Shown: in pieces, positions 25,857-33,280 of the stretch | Layout: each line of letters opens with the position of its first letter | Numbering within the stretch: the first letter of the stretch is position 1 | NCBI RefSeq assembly: GCF_003814915.1 | Contig: NZ_RKQK01000006.1 | Coordinates: 1 to 64,000 of the forward strand | Length of the DNA: 64,000 bases | From: Pacificibacter maritimus | GTDB taxonomy: Bacteria; Pseudomonadota; Alphaproteobacteria; Rhodobacterales; Rhodobacteraceae | Reading direction: 5' to 3' | Position numbers and translations under genes: made by a program | Notes under the pieces: model-generated | The model's database searches: none | Seen by the model: only the letters and a program-made list of their open reading frames with translations | Told to the model about the DNA's origin: nothing

Positions 25857-26414
25857 ATGGGTACTCGGGGTGAAGGGGGCGGTCATGGTGACTGGTCAAT
25901 ATTGAGATTGGCGTGGGGTAAAACCGCGCAGGCTGAACGCAATGTGGACGGCCTGCGCGTCAAAAAAGATAAGAGGACAGGGTGGGCTGGCGTCGCGCAA
26001 TTTAGTCGCTTCTGTTTCTTTTGTGCAATTTTATTGGCGCCACAAGCCGAGGCACAAAAGGCCCAAATCATTCGCAACGATGCAGGTGGCAATGTGAGCC
26101 GCTATCTGATGGATGTCGGAACGGCTGCAGCCTTTGGCAAAGCGGTGAAGATCGATGGGTGGTGCGCTTCGGCCTGCACACTTTATCTAGGATCGCCCTA
26201 CACATGTGTGACGCGCAGAGCGACCTTGGCATTTCACGCACCAAGGGGCGGATCAGCCGCACAAAACCGACATGCCGCACAGGTGATGGCGGCAAAATTG
26301 CCGCGTCCCGTCGGTCGGTGGTTTTTGCAAAATGCGGCGCATCTGACAGGCAACAATCATTTGACCCTATCGGCGCAGCAGTTGGTTCGCATGGGCGGTG
26401 CGCGCTATTGTTAG
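25857..26414 (+). CDS. ClpP-like periplasmic or membrane-associated protein of unknown role
   Basis: The product is 185 residues from the ATG at 25857, which follows TTGGGGGC; a longer frame opens at 25743. A hydrophobic stretch (FSRFCFFCAILLAPQAEAQ) about 50 residues in looks like a late signal peptide. The rest resembles the Clp protease-like family of secreted proteins: NDAGGNVSRYLMDVGTAAAF followed by WCASACTLYLGSP, where CASAC is the usual place of the serine nucleophile, then FHAPRGG. It lies between parB and the polysaccharide genes, and I cannot link it to either. The start is uncertain. Confidence 0.6.
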   Translation: MGTRGEGGGHGDWSILRLAWGKTAQAERNVDGLRVKKDKRTGWAGVAQFSRFCFFCAILLAPQAEAQKAQIIRNDAGGNVSRYLMDVGTAAAFGKAVKIDGWCASACTLYLGSPYTCVTRRATLAFHAPRGGSAAQNRHAAQVMAAKLPRPVGRWFLQNAAHLTGNNHLTLSAQQLVRMGGARYC

Positions 26415-26541
26415 CGCAGCCTTGGTGTAAAATACCTGTAAAGTGGCAAAAGCGTTGATTTTTCAAAGTACCGTGCGTAAACCCCACTGAAAGCTGGCAC
26501 GACACAAAAAGGTGTGATGCTGCTGGGCGGCGAAAGGGGCT

Positions 26542-27207
26542 ATGGTGAAATATTTACGTCATATCATTGCTGCGATCGCGGTGGTGTTACTTGGTGCCGT
26601 CGGCGTATTGTGGCGTTCAGAATTTTCAGTGGTTTTTTCGATGCCAGATGGCGCCGAGGTATTTGTCGAGGCTGAACAGGGCCTGCTGCAGCTGCCAAAG
26701 GCGGGATCTAATTTCGCCGCCTATAAGCAAATGCTCCAGTGCGACGAGTGGATGACATCGGTTTTTGGGGCGTTTTCCAGTGCCTATGCGCATGAAAATA
26801 TTGCACAGGCCTGTGGCGCGCGGGCCGAAGAAATTTTAGCAAGTTCGCCATCTTTTTCATCGGCTCATTTGGTGAAGGCTGGCGCTGCGCGCAAGCTTGG
26901 CGATATTCCGGCGGCAGTGAATGCGCTGGCAATATCGCAATCTACGGCCCCAAGTGAGGGCGCGCTGGCAACACGGCGCTTGCGCACTGCGTTTTTGATC
27001 GGTTCTGATGCATTGGGTGATGCTGCGGCACAAGATGTTTTGATTGCTGTCGATCAAGGGCGTTACCGCCAGTTTGTGGCGCAATATTATTGGGCCTATC
27101 CAGATCATCGTGATTGGCTTTCGAATGTGCTTGAAGGGCTTGACGCTCAGCAGATGCGGCGTGTTTTTGGCGCCATTAAACAAGCAGCGCCGGGGGCAGG
27201 GCAATGA
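26542..27207 (+). CDS. Membrane-anchored protein of the exopolysaccharide operon
   Basis: The product is 221 residues. A single membrane segment near residues 7-24 (HIIAAIAVVLLGAVGVLW) is followed by a soluble, helix-rich, alanine-rich domain on the periplasmic side that may form TPR-like hairpins. GAAAGGGG precedes the ATG. The stop overlaps the start of the O-antigen ligase gene by four bases (ATGA), so the two are translated together. It is probably an accessory factor for polysaccharide polymerisation or export; I do not recognise the family. Confidence 0.75.
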   Translation: MVKYLRHIIAAIAVVLLGAVGVLWRSEFSVVFSMPDGAEVFVEAEQGLLQLPKAGSNFAAYKQMLQCDEWMTSVFGAFSSAYAHENIAQACGARAEEILASSPSFSSAHLVKAGAARKLGDIPAAVNALAISQSTAPSEGALATRRLRTAFLIGSDALGDAAAQDVLIAVDQGRYRQFVAQYYWAYPDHRDWLSNVLEGLDAQQMRRVFGAIKQAAPGAGQ

Positions 27208-28688
27208 TGGATTTTGATGGGTTGCGCCCACAAGCTGTTCAACACATCGCTACGCGGGATGAGGAAAAGCCCGTATCCTTGTTTGATTTCGAGGTCGTAG
27301 AGATTGCTGAGCGTGGATGGAAAGATTCCCCCAGAGCGGCGTCTTTGTTGAATGACCGCATGGCTATTGCGTTGGGCATGTTTTTGTTTCTTGTTCCTGT
27401 GCCATACGGTGCCAACAGGCCATTGGCATGGTTGGTCGCGATAGGAATTATATCTGCGATGGCTTTGGTATATTTGGTGGTTTTTCCCATTTTATCACCA
27501 CGCCAACCCATGCAGATTCGCAATTACTGGAAAGTTTTGGTGCCAGGTCTGTTGGCGATCGTTTATGCGATGATGCAGCTTTTACCGATTTCATTTGGCG
27601 GTGTGATGGAGCTGCCCAGTCTGGTCTTACCCAACAGTTTAACGGTGTCGCCATCTGCGACTGTGTTGGGTATTTTGCGCATGTTGTCCTATGCTTTGTT
27701 GTTTGTGCTGGTGTCTGAGGTGTGTTCGAACCGTCGTCGCACGGAACGTTTATTGAAATGGGTGTTTTTCGGAATTGTGGCTCATGCGCTTTGGGCGTTG
27801 CTGTCTTTGGGCGTTTTCAACGACACTTTGCTGTTTCAAGACAAGACAGATTATGTGGGCTATGCGACGGGCACTTTTATCAACCGTAATTCGTTTGCCA
27901 CCTTTATGGGGATGGGCATGGTGATCGGGGTTGCCTTGATTGTGATGGACATTCGGATGCCCACACATAGACGGTCAAAGCGCAGTTCGAAGCATAAGGG
28001 TATCACGATTGAGAACGTCTTTTTGATGCTTTTGGTTGGTGTGATTTTTGGTGCATTGCTGGCATCGGCATCTCGTTTGGGGTTGTTCGCATCATTGCTG
28101 GGCGCATGGTTCACGGCGTCGGCTTTGATGTTGCGCACGGGGGTGCGCGTGTCACGTGTGCTTTGGGGGTCTGTCTTAGCGGGCGGTATTGGGCTTGCGG
28201 TTATTTTGACACTGGCGGGATCTGCAGTGTTGGAACGTTTGGTTTTTACGCTGGTAAATGCAGAAGGGCGCAGCGAGATTTACAGGCAAACGCTTGACAT
28301 GATTGCATCGCGGCCTTGGGCAGGCTTTGGTTTGGACAGCTTTCAAATGTCGTTCGAGCTGTTCCACACGCCTGAGCTATCGACTGCTTTCGTATGGGAT
28401 AAGCCGCATAACACGTATCTGACACTTTGGACCGAGCTGGGTGTCATCGCGGGTAGTCTTCCCCCATTGGCCGCTGCAATCGCCTTTGTTTTGATGATTA
28501 AAACCCTGCGCGATCCAGAACGCGCGGCGGTGCCCGCTGCTGCTGCGAGTGGCGTGATTGTTGTTGGCGCTGTGCATTCCTTGGGGGATTTCAGCCTGGA
28601 GATCGCAGCTAACACCTATGTGTTTGTGGCTATCGTTGCTTTGGGGCTAGCGCGCCGGCGTTACCAAAACAGGGGGCGCGGACAATGA
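27204..28688 (+). CDS. O-antigen ligase/polymerase family protein (Wzy-like)
   Basis: The product is 494 residues with ten to twelve predicted membrane segments from about residue 55. A large periplasmic loop carries the Wzy_C signature region: GTFINRNSFATFMGMGMVIG, then MIASRPWAGFGLDSFQMSF and KPHNTYLTLWTELGVIAG. Such proteins join oligosaccharide units in the periplasm. The first 50 residues are a cytoplasmic extension that is unusual for the family. It overlaps both neighbours by four bases in a tight operon with the Wzc-like protein, which favours a role in exopolysaccharide polymerisation over lipopolysaccharide ligation. Confidence 0.9.
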   Translation: MMDFDGLRPQAVQHIATRDEEKPVSLFDFEVVEIAERGWKDSPRAASLLNDRMAIALGMFLFLVPVPYGANRPLAWLVAIGIISAMALVYLVVFPILSPRQPMQIRNYWKVLVPGLLAIVYAMMQLLPISFGGVMELPSLVLPNSLTVSPSATVLGILRMLSYALLFVLVSEVCSNRRRTERLLKWVFFGIVAHALWALLSLGVFNDTLLFQDKTDYVGYATGTFINRNSFATFMGMGMVIGVALIVMDIRMPTHRRSKRSSKHKGITIENVFLMLLVGVIFGALLASASRLGLFASLLGAWFTASALMLRTGVRVSRVLWGSVLAGGIGLAVILTLAGSAVLERLVFTLVNAEGRSEIYRQTLDMIASRPWAGFGLDSFQMSFELFHTPELSTAFVWDKPHNTYLTLWTELGVIAGSLPPLAAAIAFVLMIKTLRDPERAAVPAAAASGVIVVGAVHSLGDFSLEIAANTYVFVAIVALGLARRRYQNRGRGQ

Positions 28689-29461
28689 GCAAATCCCACC
28701 ATAGCCAGAACACACCTGTTCGTAAAATTTTACGCTTGGCTGATATGCCCGCAGCCATCTACGCTATCGGTGATATCCACGGATGTTTGGCGCTTTATGA
28801 TGCGTTGGAAAAAGAAATCGTTGCTGATGCCGCTGCCTTTGACGGGCCAAAGTTGATCATCTGCTTGGGTGATGTGGTGGATCGTGGCCCAAACACATCT
28901 GGTACGTTGGACCGCTTGATGGGCCCCGCGCCCGAAGGATTTGAGCGTCTCGTTTTGCGTGGTAACCACGAAGATATGATGGCGTCTTTCATCACCGCGC
29001 CAGAACGCATGATGGAATGGTTGGATTTTGGTGGTGAAGAAGCGCTGGCGTCCTATGGCATTCGCCCCAATACCTCTTCTGGATTTCGTGCCGAACGCAA
29101 ACTCTTGCGCCATAAATTGCGTACAGGCATTCCAGCAGAGCACCTAAATTTTATCAATGATATGCCCCTCGCGCTTGAGGTTGGCCATTTACGGTTTGCG
29201 CATGCTGGATATGCTTTGGCCAAACCTGCGCAAAAACAGTTGTCAGACTTTCTGTTATGGGGGCCACCGAGCCGCGTCGACAGTCACAGCGGTGATGAAA
29301 TTTTAATCCATGGGCATGTGATTGTGGATGACATTGAGGTGCAAAAAAATCGCATCAACTTGGATCTTGGCGCCTACAAGTCGGGCAGGCTTGCCGCGAT
29401 GCGGTTTACCGCTATAAAAGGCGAGAATAAGGTGATTGAGGTCACCAAAAGCAAACTCTAA
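28685..29461 (+). CDS. PPP-type serine/threonine (or tyrosine) phosphatase in the polysaccharide operon
   Basis: The product is 258 residues and cytoplasmic. The metallophosphoesterase motifs are all present: GDIHG (residues 29-33), GDVVDRG (near 60) and GNHE (near 94), followed by a late HGH motif. It removes phosphate with a two-metal centre. The start overlaps the ligase stop (ATGA), and the Wzc-like tyrosine kinase follows after 27 bases. Polysaccharide operons normally carry a low-molecular-weight or PHP phosphatase to reset Wzc, so this protein may fill that place with a different fold. Its true substrate is unknown. Confidence 0.88.
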   Translation: MSKSHHSQNTPVRKILRLADMPAAIYAIGDIHGCLALYDALEKEIVADAAAFDGPKLIICLGDVVDRGPNTSGTLDRLMGPAPEGFERLVLRGNHEDMMASFITAPERMMEWLDFGGEEALASYGIRPNTSSGFRAERKLLRHKLRTGIPAEHLNFINDMPLALEVGHLRFAHAGYALAKPAQKQLSDFLLWGPPSRVDSHSGDEILIHGHVIVDDIEVQKNRINLDLGAYKSGRLAAMRFTAIKGENKVIEVTKSKL

Positions 29462-29488
29462 AGTCACGATTAGAAAGCGGAAAAATTT

Positions 29489-31612
29489 ATGACCGACACC
29501 CAAGATTTTATTGATCCGCGTGATGTGATTGCCTTGCTGCGCCGCCAATTGCGTTTGATTGCTGTTGTGACTGCAATCTTTGTGGCTCTTGCCTTTATCT
29601 ATGTGACACAAGCAACGCCGCTTTACACGGCATCTGCCTTACTGAAAATTGATCCGCAAGAAACCAATATTTTAAACCCAACACAAACTGGTAATACCAA
29701 TTCATCAATCGAATCTACTCGGCTTGAGACAGAAGTTGAAATCCTAAAATCCAGTAGTCTCGCTATAAAAACGATTGAAAAACTAAACTTGGTGTCCTCG
29801 AGTGAATTTGGGCCATCCATTTCTTTGACAGATAAGTTCAAAGCCGCTTTGGGGTTTGATTTGCCCCCAACCCCATCACAAGACGCACTCATGAATGCGT
29901 CCATAAGACGGGTAAAAGACGCGATGTCTGTGCGCCGCCGTGGCTTGACATATATTGTGTCTGTGGACGTCACAACATCTGATCCAAAGCTCTCTGCGGA
30001 TGTGGCCAATGCCCATGCGCAAACATATATCGAAGATCAAATTTCAGGGCGCTCTGATGTGTCGATTGCGTCGCGCGATGTGTTGCAAAGCCAACTTGAA
30101 ACTGCGCGTCAAAGCCTGTCTGCGAGCAATAATTCATTGCGTGAGTACATCAGCGAAAACCTAACGCGTTTGGCTGAAGAAAGTGGCAACGCCACATTGT
30201 TGCAAATCGGCGAACAGCTTCAGGCGCTTGGGCAGCCCAGTGAAACTTACACGACAGCTCAAATCGCGTTGGAAACGCAAGATTGGCAAAGTTTGGCGCA
30301 GGCAGTCGGTGATAATGCGATGATGTCTATTGAATCGCAACGCCAAGCTTTGCTGGCGCGTTTGGGCACGGCGGAAGCTGGAAGTGATCAGGCTTTTGAT
30401 TTGACTTCAGGGTTGGAACGTCTTGAAGAGCAGTTAAAACAACGCGGCGCGCAGGCGGTTGCGAATTTGGACAATTCGGAGCAAGCGCGGTTTGCCCTGT
30501 TGGATGACGCTCAAAATGCAGTGTTGGAAAGTGAACTGAGTGCGGCGACTTTGACGGATATCTATTCATTGCAGCAAGATGCGCAAATCGCGCAACGTCA
30601 ATATGACCAGTTGCTGTCGCGCATCCGCGACCTTGAAACCCAAGCGGTTTTGCAAGTGGCCAACAGCCGCGTCGTTTCGCAAGCTTTGGTGCCAAATGGC
30701 CCCTCTTTCCCGAATAAAAAACTGACACTCGCGTTGGCTTTGATTCTTGGTCTGGGGATCGGCATTGGTATCGCTTTGTTGAAAGAGTTCTATTTTGGCG
30801 GCATCACGTCAGCGCATCAGCTTGAAAATGTTTTGCCGGTTAAAATTGCGGGTGCCATTCCAAATCTGCCCAATGCTGAAGTAGGGGAATCTTTGGCAGA
30901 TCGTGTGATTACAGAACCGATGTCACCCTTTGCTGAGGCTTACAGGAAATTGCGGGCGAGCATCGACGAGGAATTGGATGAGGTTGAAGGCAGCAAAGTT
31001 ATTTTGGTGACTTCTGCTTTGGCAGCGGAGGGTAAATCAACATCTGCATTGGCTTTGGCGCGCACTTATTTTACGGCTGGTAAATCTGTTTTGTTGATTG
31101 ACGCCGATTTGCGCAACCCGAGTTTGCACAAGTTTTTCAACGCAACGCCTGAGAGCGGTTTGATCGATTATTTGATCGCGCAAAACAAACCTAAAGCTGC
31201 GAATGGAGATGATGTCGATGCGGATGCAACGACCTTGAACCAGTTTTATGTTTTGGACCCTTTGTGCAATCTGGGTGTGATTATTGGTCATAAAAAGCCG
31301 AATGTTCCAACTGACGCACCTTTGCAATCGACGGCCTTTATCAAAATGCTCAAGCAAGCGCGCAAAAGCTTTGATATTATTATCGTCGATTCCGCCCCGT
31401 TGTTGCCTGTTGTGGACACGCGTTATATCGCGCCGCATGTTGATGCGGCTGTCATGTGCGTGCGTTACGGTGTGCCCAGCCAATCTGAAGTGCGCAGCGC
31501 ATCCGAACAATTGATGTCCGCATCGCGTGGACGGGCCAAGACGATGGCCGTGTTGAGTTGTTCTGAAAGTAAGAGCCGCACCTACGGATATGATGGATAT
31601 TACGGTGCATAG
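29489..31612 (+). CDS. Polysaccharide co-polymerase / BY-type tyrosine kinase (Wzc/ExoP-like)
   Basis: The product is 707 residues. The N-terminal Wzz domain is bounded by membrane segments near 20-39 and 411-433, with a coiled-coil-rich periplasmic part between. The cytoplasmic kinase has Walker A SALAAEGKST near residue 510, Walker A' VLLIDADLRNPSL and Walker B FDIIIVDSAPLLP. The C-terminus ends in a tyrosine cluster (SRTYGYDGYYGA) for autophosphorylation. It controls chain length and export of exopolysaccharide in the inner membrane. It is the last gene of the operon from 26542. Confidence 0.95.
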   Translation: MTDTQDFIDPRDVIALLRRQLRLIAVVTAIFVALAFIYVTQATPLYTASALLKIDPQETNILNPTQTGNTNSSIESTRLETEVEILKSSSLAIKTIEKLNLVSSSEFGPSISLTDKFKAALGFDLPPTPSQDALMNASIRRVKDAMSVRRRGLTYIVSVDVTTSDPKLSADVANAHAQTYIEDQISGRSDVSIASRDVLQSQLETARQSLSASNNSLREYISENLTRLAEESGNATLLQIGEQLQALGQPSETYTTAQIALETQDWQSLAQAVGDNAMMSIESQRQALLARLGTAEAGSDQAFDLTSGLERLEEQLKQRGAQAVANLDNSEQARFALLDDAQNAVLESELSAATLTDIYSLQQDAQIAQRQYDQLLSRIRDLETQAVLQVANSRVVSQALVPNGPSFPNKKLTLALALILGLGIGIGIALLKEFYFGGITSAHQLENVLPVKIAGAIPNLPNAEVGESLADRVITEPMSPFAEAYRKLRASIDEELDEVEGSKVILVTSALAAEGKSTSALALARTYFTAGKSVLLIDADLRNPSLHKFFNATPESGLIDYLIAQNKPKAANGDDVDADATTLNQFYVLDPLCNLGVIIGHKKPNVPTDAPLQSTAFIKMLKQARKSFDIIIVDSAPLLPVVDTRYIAPHVDAAVMCVRYGVPSQSEVRSASEQLMSASRGRAKTMAVLSCSESKSRTYGYDGYYGA

Positions 31613-31780
31613 AGGAAAATGCGTGAAAAACGCGCGTTTTGTGTTAAAAATAAGACTATTCGGTTGCGCTTAGGGATATCTACTTTGACCGATTCTAAAA
31701 ACTGATGTACTTAGAGACTGAAAGAGTGCGGCGGGTGGCCGTGATTCTGTGTAACCTCGTCTTACTTTAAGGTGTTAACA

Positions 31781-32110
31781 ATGAAAAAGCTTCTTGCAAT
31801 CGGTGCAGTATCAATCGCTGCTACTTTCTCAACCCCAGTTTTTGCTGCTGTGACTGAAGCGCAGGTTTCTGCTGCGATCAACGCATGCATTGCAACGCCT
31901 GCTTCTTGTGCTGCTGTTCTCGGCGCACTTGATTTGACAGGCATGTCACCAGCGGCACTCGCAGGTGTTTCTGCTCAGCTTCAGGCAGCTGCGGCGACCG
32001 TTGCTGCGTCCAACCCTGCTTTGAGCCAAGGCTTTACACAGCTAGCGTCTGCAGTTGAAAGCGGTTCAGTTGACGCGCAAGTTGTCGCTCAATTGGGCAG
32101 CCCTAACTAA
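31781..32110 (+). CDS. Small secreted alanine-rich protein
   Basis: The product is 109 residues from the ATG at 31781, which is preceded by AAGGTG; an in-frame ATG at 31772 lies inside the ribosome-binding region. The signal peptide MKKLLAIGAVSIAATFSTPV ends near FAA. The mature part is helical and rich in Ala, Val and Ser, with two cysteines (NACIATPASCAAV) that could form a disulfide. It has its own terminator and a 168-base upstream gap, so it is probably a separate, strongly expressed gene. It sits beside the exopolysaccharide operon and could be a matrix protein; that is a guess. Confidence 0.78.
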   Translation: MKKLLAIGAVSIAATFSTPVFAAVTEAQVSAAINACIATPASCAAVLGALDLTGMSPAALAGVSAQLQAAAATVAASNPALSQGFTQLASAVESGSVDAQVVAQLGSPN

Positions 32111-32133
32111 GCTGACTTCTATAAGAATTAGAG

Positions 32134-32162
32134 CGCGGCAGAGAAATCTGTCGCGTTTTTTT
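32134..32162 (+). terminator. Intrinsic terminator of the small secreted protein gene
   Basis: CGCGGCAGA pairs with TCTGTCGCG (one G-T pair) around a GAAA tetraloop, followed by TTTTTTT. It lies 24 bases past the stop codon. Confidence 0.92.
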
Positions 32163-32199
32163 ATGTTTCTAGGGCTCAGGCGACAAAGAGGGTTCCTTT

Positions 32200-33147
32200 G
32201 TGTTTGTGAATGACTTTCAAAAATCAATTACCCTACGCCATCTGCGCGTGATTTCTGCTTTGGCCGACCTTAAATTGGTCGCGCGGGTTTCTGAGGCCTT
32301 GAATGTCACGCAGCCAGCTGTGTCGAAACAAATAGCAGAGCTTGAACGTATCGTCGGGGCGCCCATCGTGATCCGCGATCGCAACCGCCTATTTTTGACG
32401 CCGATCGGTGAACGGCTTGCAGAGCACGCAAAACTGACCTTAAATCAAATAGACCGCGCAGCTTTCGATATCGAAGCCGCCGCCAGCGGTGTGTCTGGTG
32501 CGGTGTCTATCGGCGTGGTCAGTTCCATCACGACCACCTTGCTGCCCAATACAATCGCTTTGTTCAAACGCAATACACCTTTAGCAACTGTGTCGGTTGT
32601 GGAAGGTCACTTTTCAGAGCTCTACCCCAAACTCGAAGATGGTACTTTAGATGTCTTGATTGCGCGCGTTTGGCAGCCGCAAGAATTGCCTGGCATTGAT
32701 CAAATGGCTCTGTTTACCGAACCCGTCGTCGTCGTGGCAGGGCGCGGTCATCCGCTCACACAACAGGCCGCGTTCGACTGGTCTGATCTGACGGATGTGC
32801 CTTGGATTTTACCGCAGACCGATTCAGTTGCGCGCAAAGCGATTGATACGCTTTTTGCGGAAAACGGACAAAGGCCGCCGAGCAATATTATCGCTTCGGG
32901 GTCTCTGGCTTTGAACTTGGAACTGTTGCGCACAATGCCTGCGCTTGGATTTTTGCCGCAAGGCATGGCGCAAACCTATGCCACGCGCGGTGACGTCGTG
33001 CCCTTGCCAATTAACACTCACGGGCTTTTGTCTGAGGCACGGTGCTTTTGGCGGGTCGATCAATTGGCCTCAAACAGGGCACTGTCTTTATTTTTGAAAT
33101 GCGTCAAGCAGGCGACCGATGAATTAAAAACCATTCCATTTGGTTAA
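32200..33147 (+). CDS. LysR-family transcriptional regulator
   Basis: The product is 315 residues, standard for the family. The N-terminal winged helix is at about residues 12-70 (LVARVSEALNVTQPAVSKQI) and the rest is the periplasmic-binding-like effector domain. The start is GTG at 32200, with another in-frame GTG at 32206. It lies 129 bases upstream of the amidase gene on the same strand, so it probably controls the amidase-TRAP-oxidase cluster. LysR genes are often divergent from their targets; here the order is tandem. Confidence 0.9.
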   Translation: MFVNDFQKSITLRHLRVISALADLKLVARVSEALNVTQPAVSKQIAELERIVGAPIVIRDRNRLFLTPIGERLAEHAKLTLNQIDRAAFDIEAAASGVSGAVSIGVVSSITTTLLPNTIALFKRNTPLATVSVVEGHFSELYPKLEDGTLDVLIARVWQPQELPGIDQMALFTEPVVVVAGRGHPLTQQAAFDWSDLTDVPWILPQTDSVARKAIDTLFAENGQRPPSNIIASGSLALNLELLRTMPALGFLPQGMAQTYATRGDVVPLPINTHGLLSEARCFWRVDQLASNRALSLFLKCVKQATDELKTIPFG

Positions 33148-33199
33148 GGTTGCGCCTACAAAATCTATTGTTACTTTTCTTTAAGCCGTGATTAACTAC

Positions 33200-33224
33200 A
33201 CAACCAACTGAAATTTTTGGTTGT
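33200..33224. promoter_or_regulatory. Inverted repeat upstream of the amidase cluster
   Basis: ACAACCAA (33200-33207) and TTGGTTGT (33217-33224) are exact inverted arms nine bases apart. The site lies between the LysR gene and the amidase gene and could be the LysR binding site or an mRNA hairpin just before the strong GGGAGG. Confidence 0.5.
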
Positions 33225-33241
33225 TTGGGAGGACACCGTCT

Positions 33242-33280
33242 ATGTTTAAAATGACCTTCAATGGGGTGGCGCAGCTATGA
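33242..33280 (+). CDS. Possible 12-codon leader peptide coupled to the amidase start
   Basis: ATG at 33242 is preceded by TGGGAGG at a good distance and opens a 12-codon frame (MFKMTFNGVAQL). Its TGA overlaps the amidase ATG at 33277 (ATGA). The strongest ribosome-binding site in this gap therefore belongs to this tiny frame, and the amidase may be translated by coupling. It is too short to confirm as a gene, and the amidase may instead use the internal GGGGTGG. Confidence 0.35.
   Translation: MFKMTFNGVAQL

Noticed and set aside
31627-31640. AAAACGCGCGTTTT palindrome after the Wzc gene as a terminator
   Set aside because: The stem is very short and AT-ended, with no proper loop; it could end the operon but I cannot support it.
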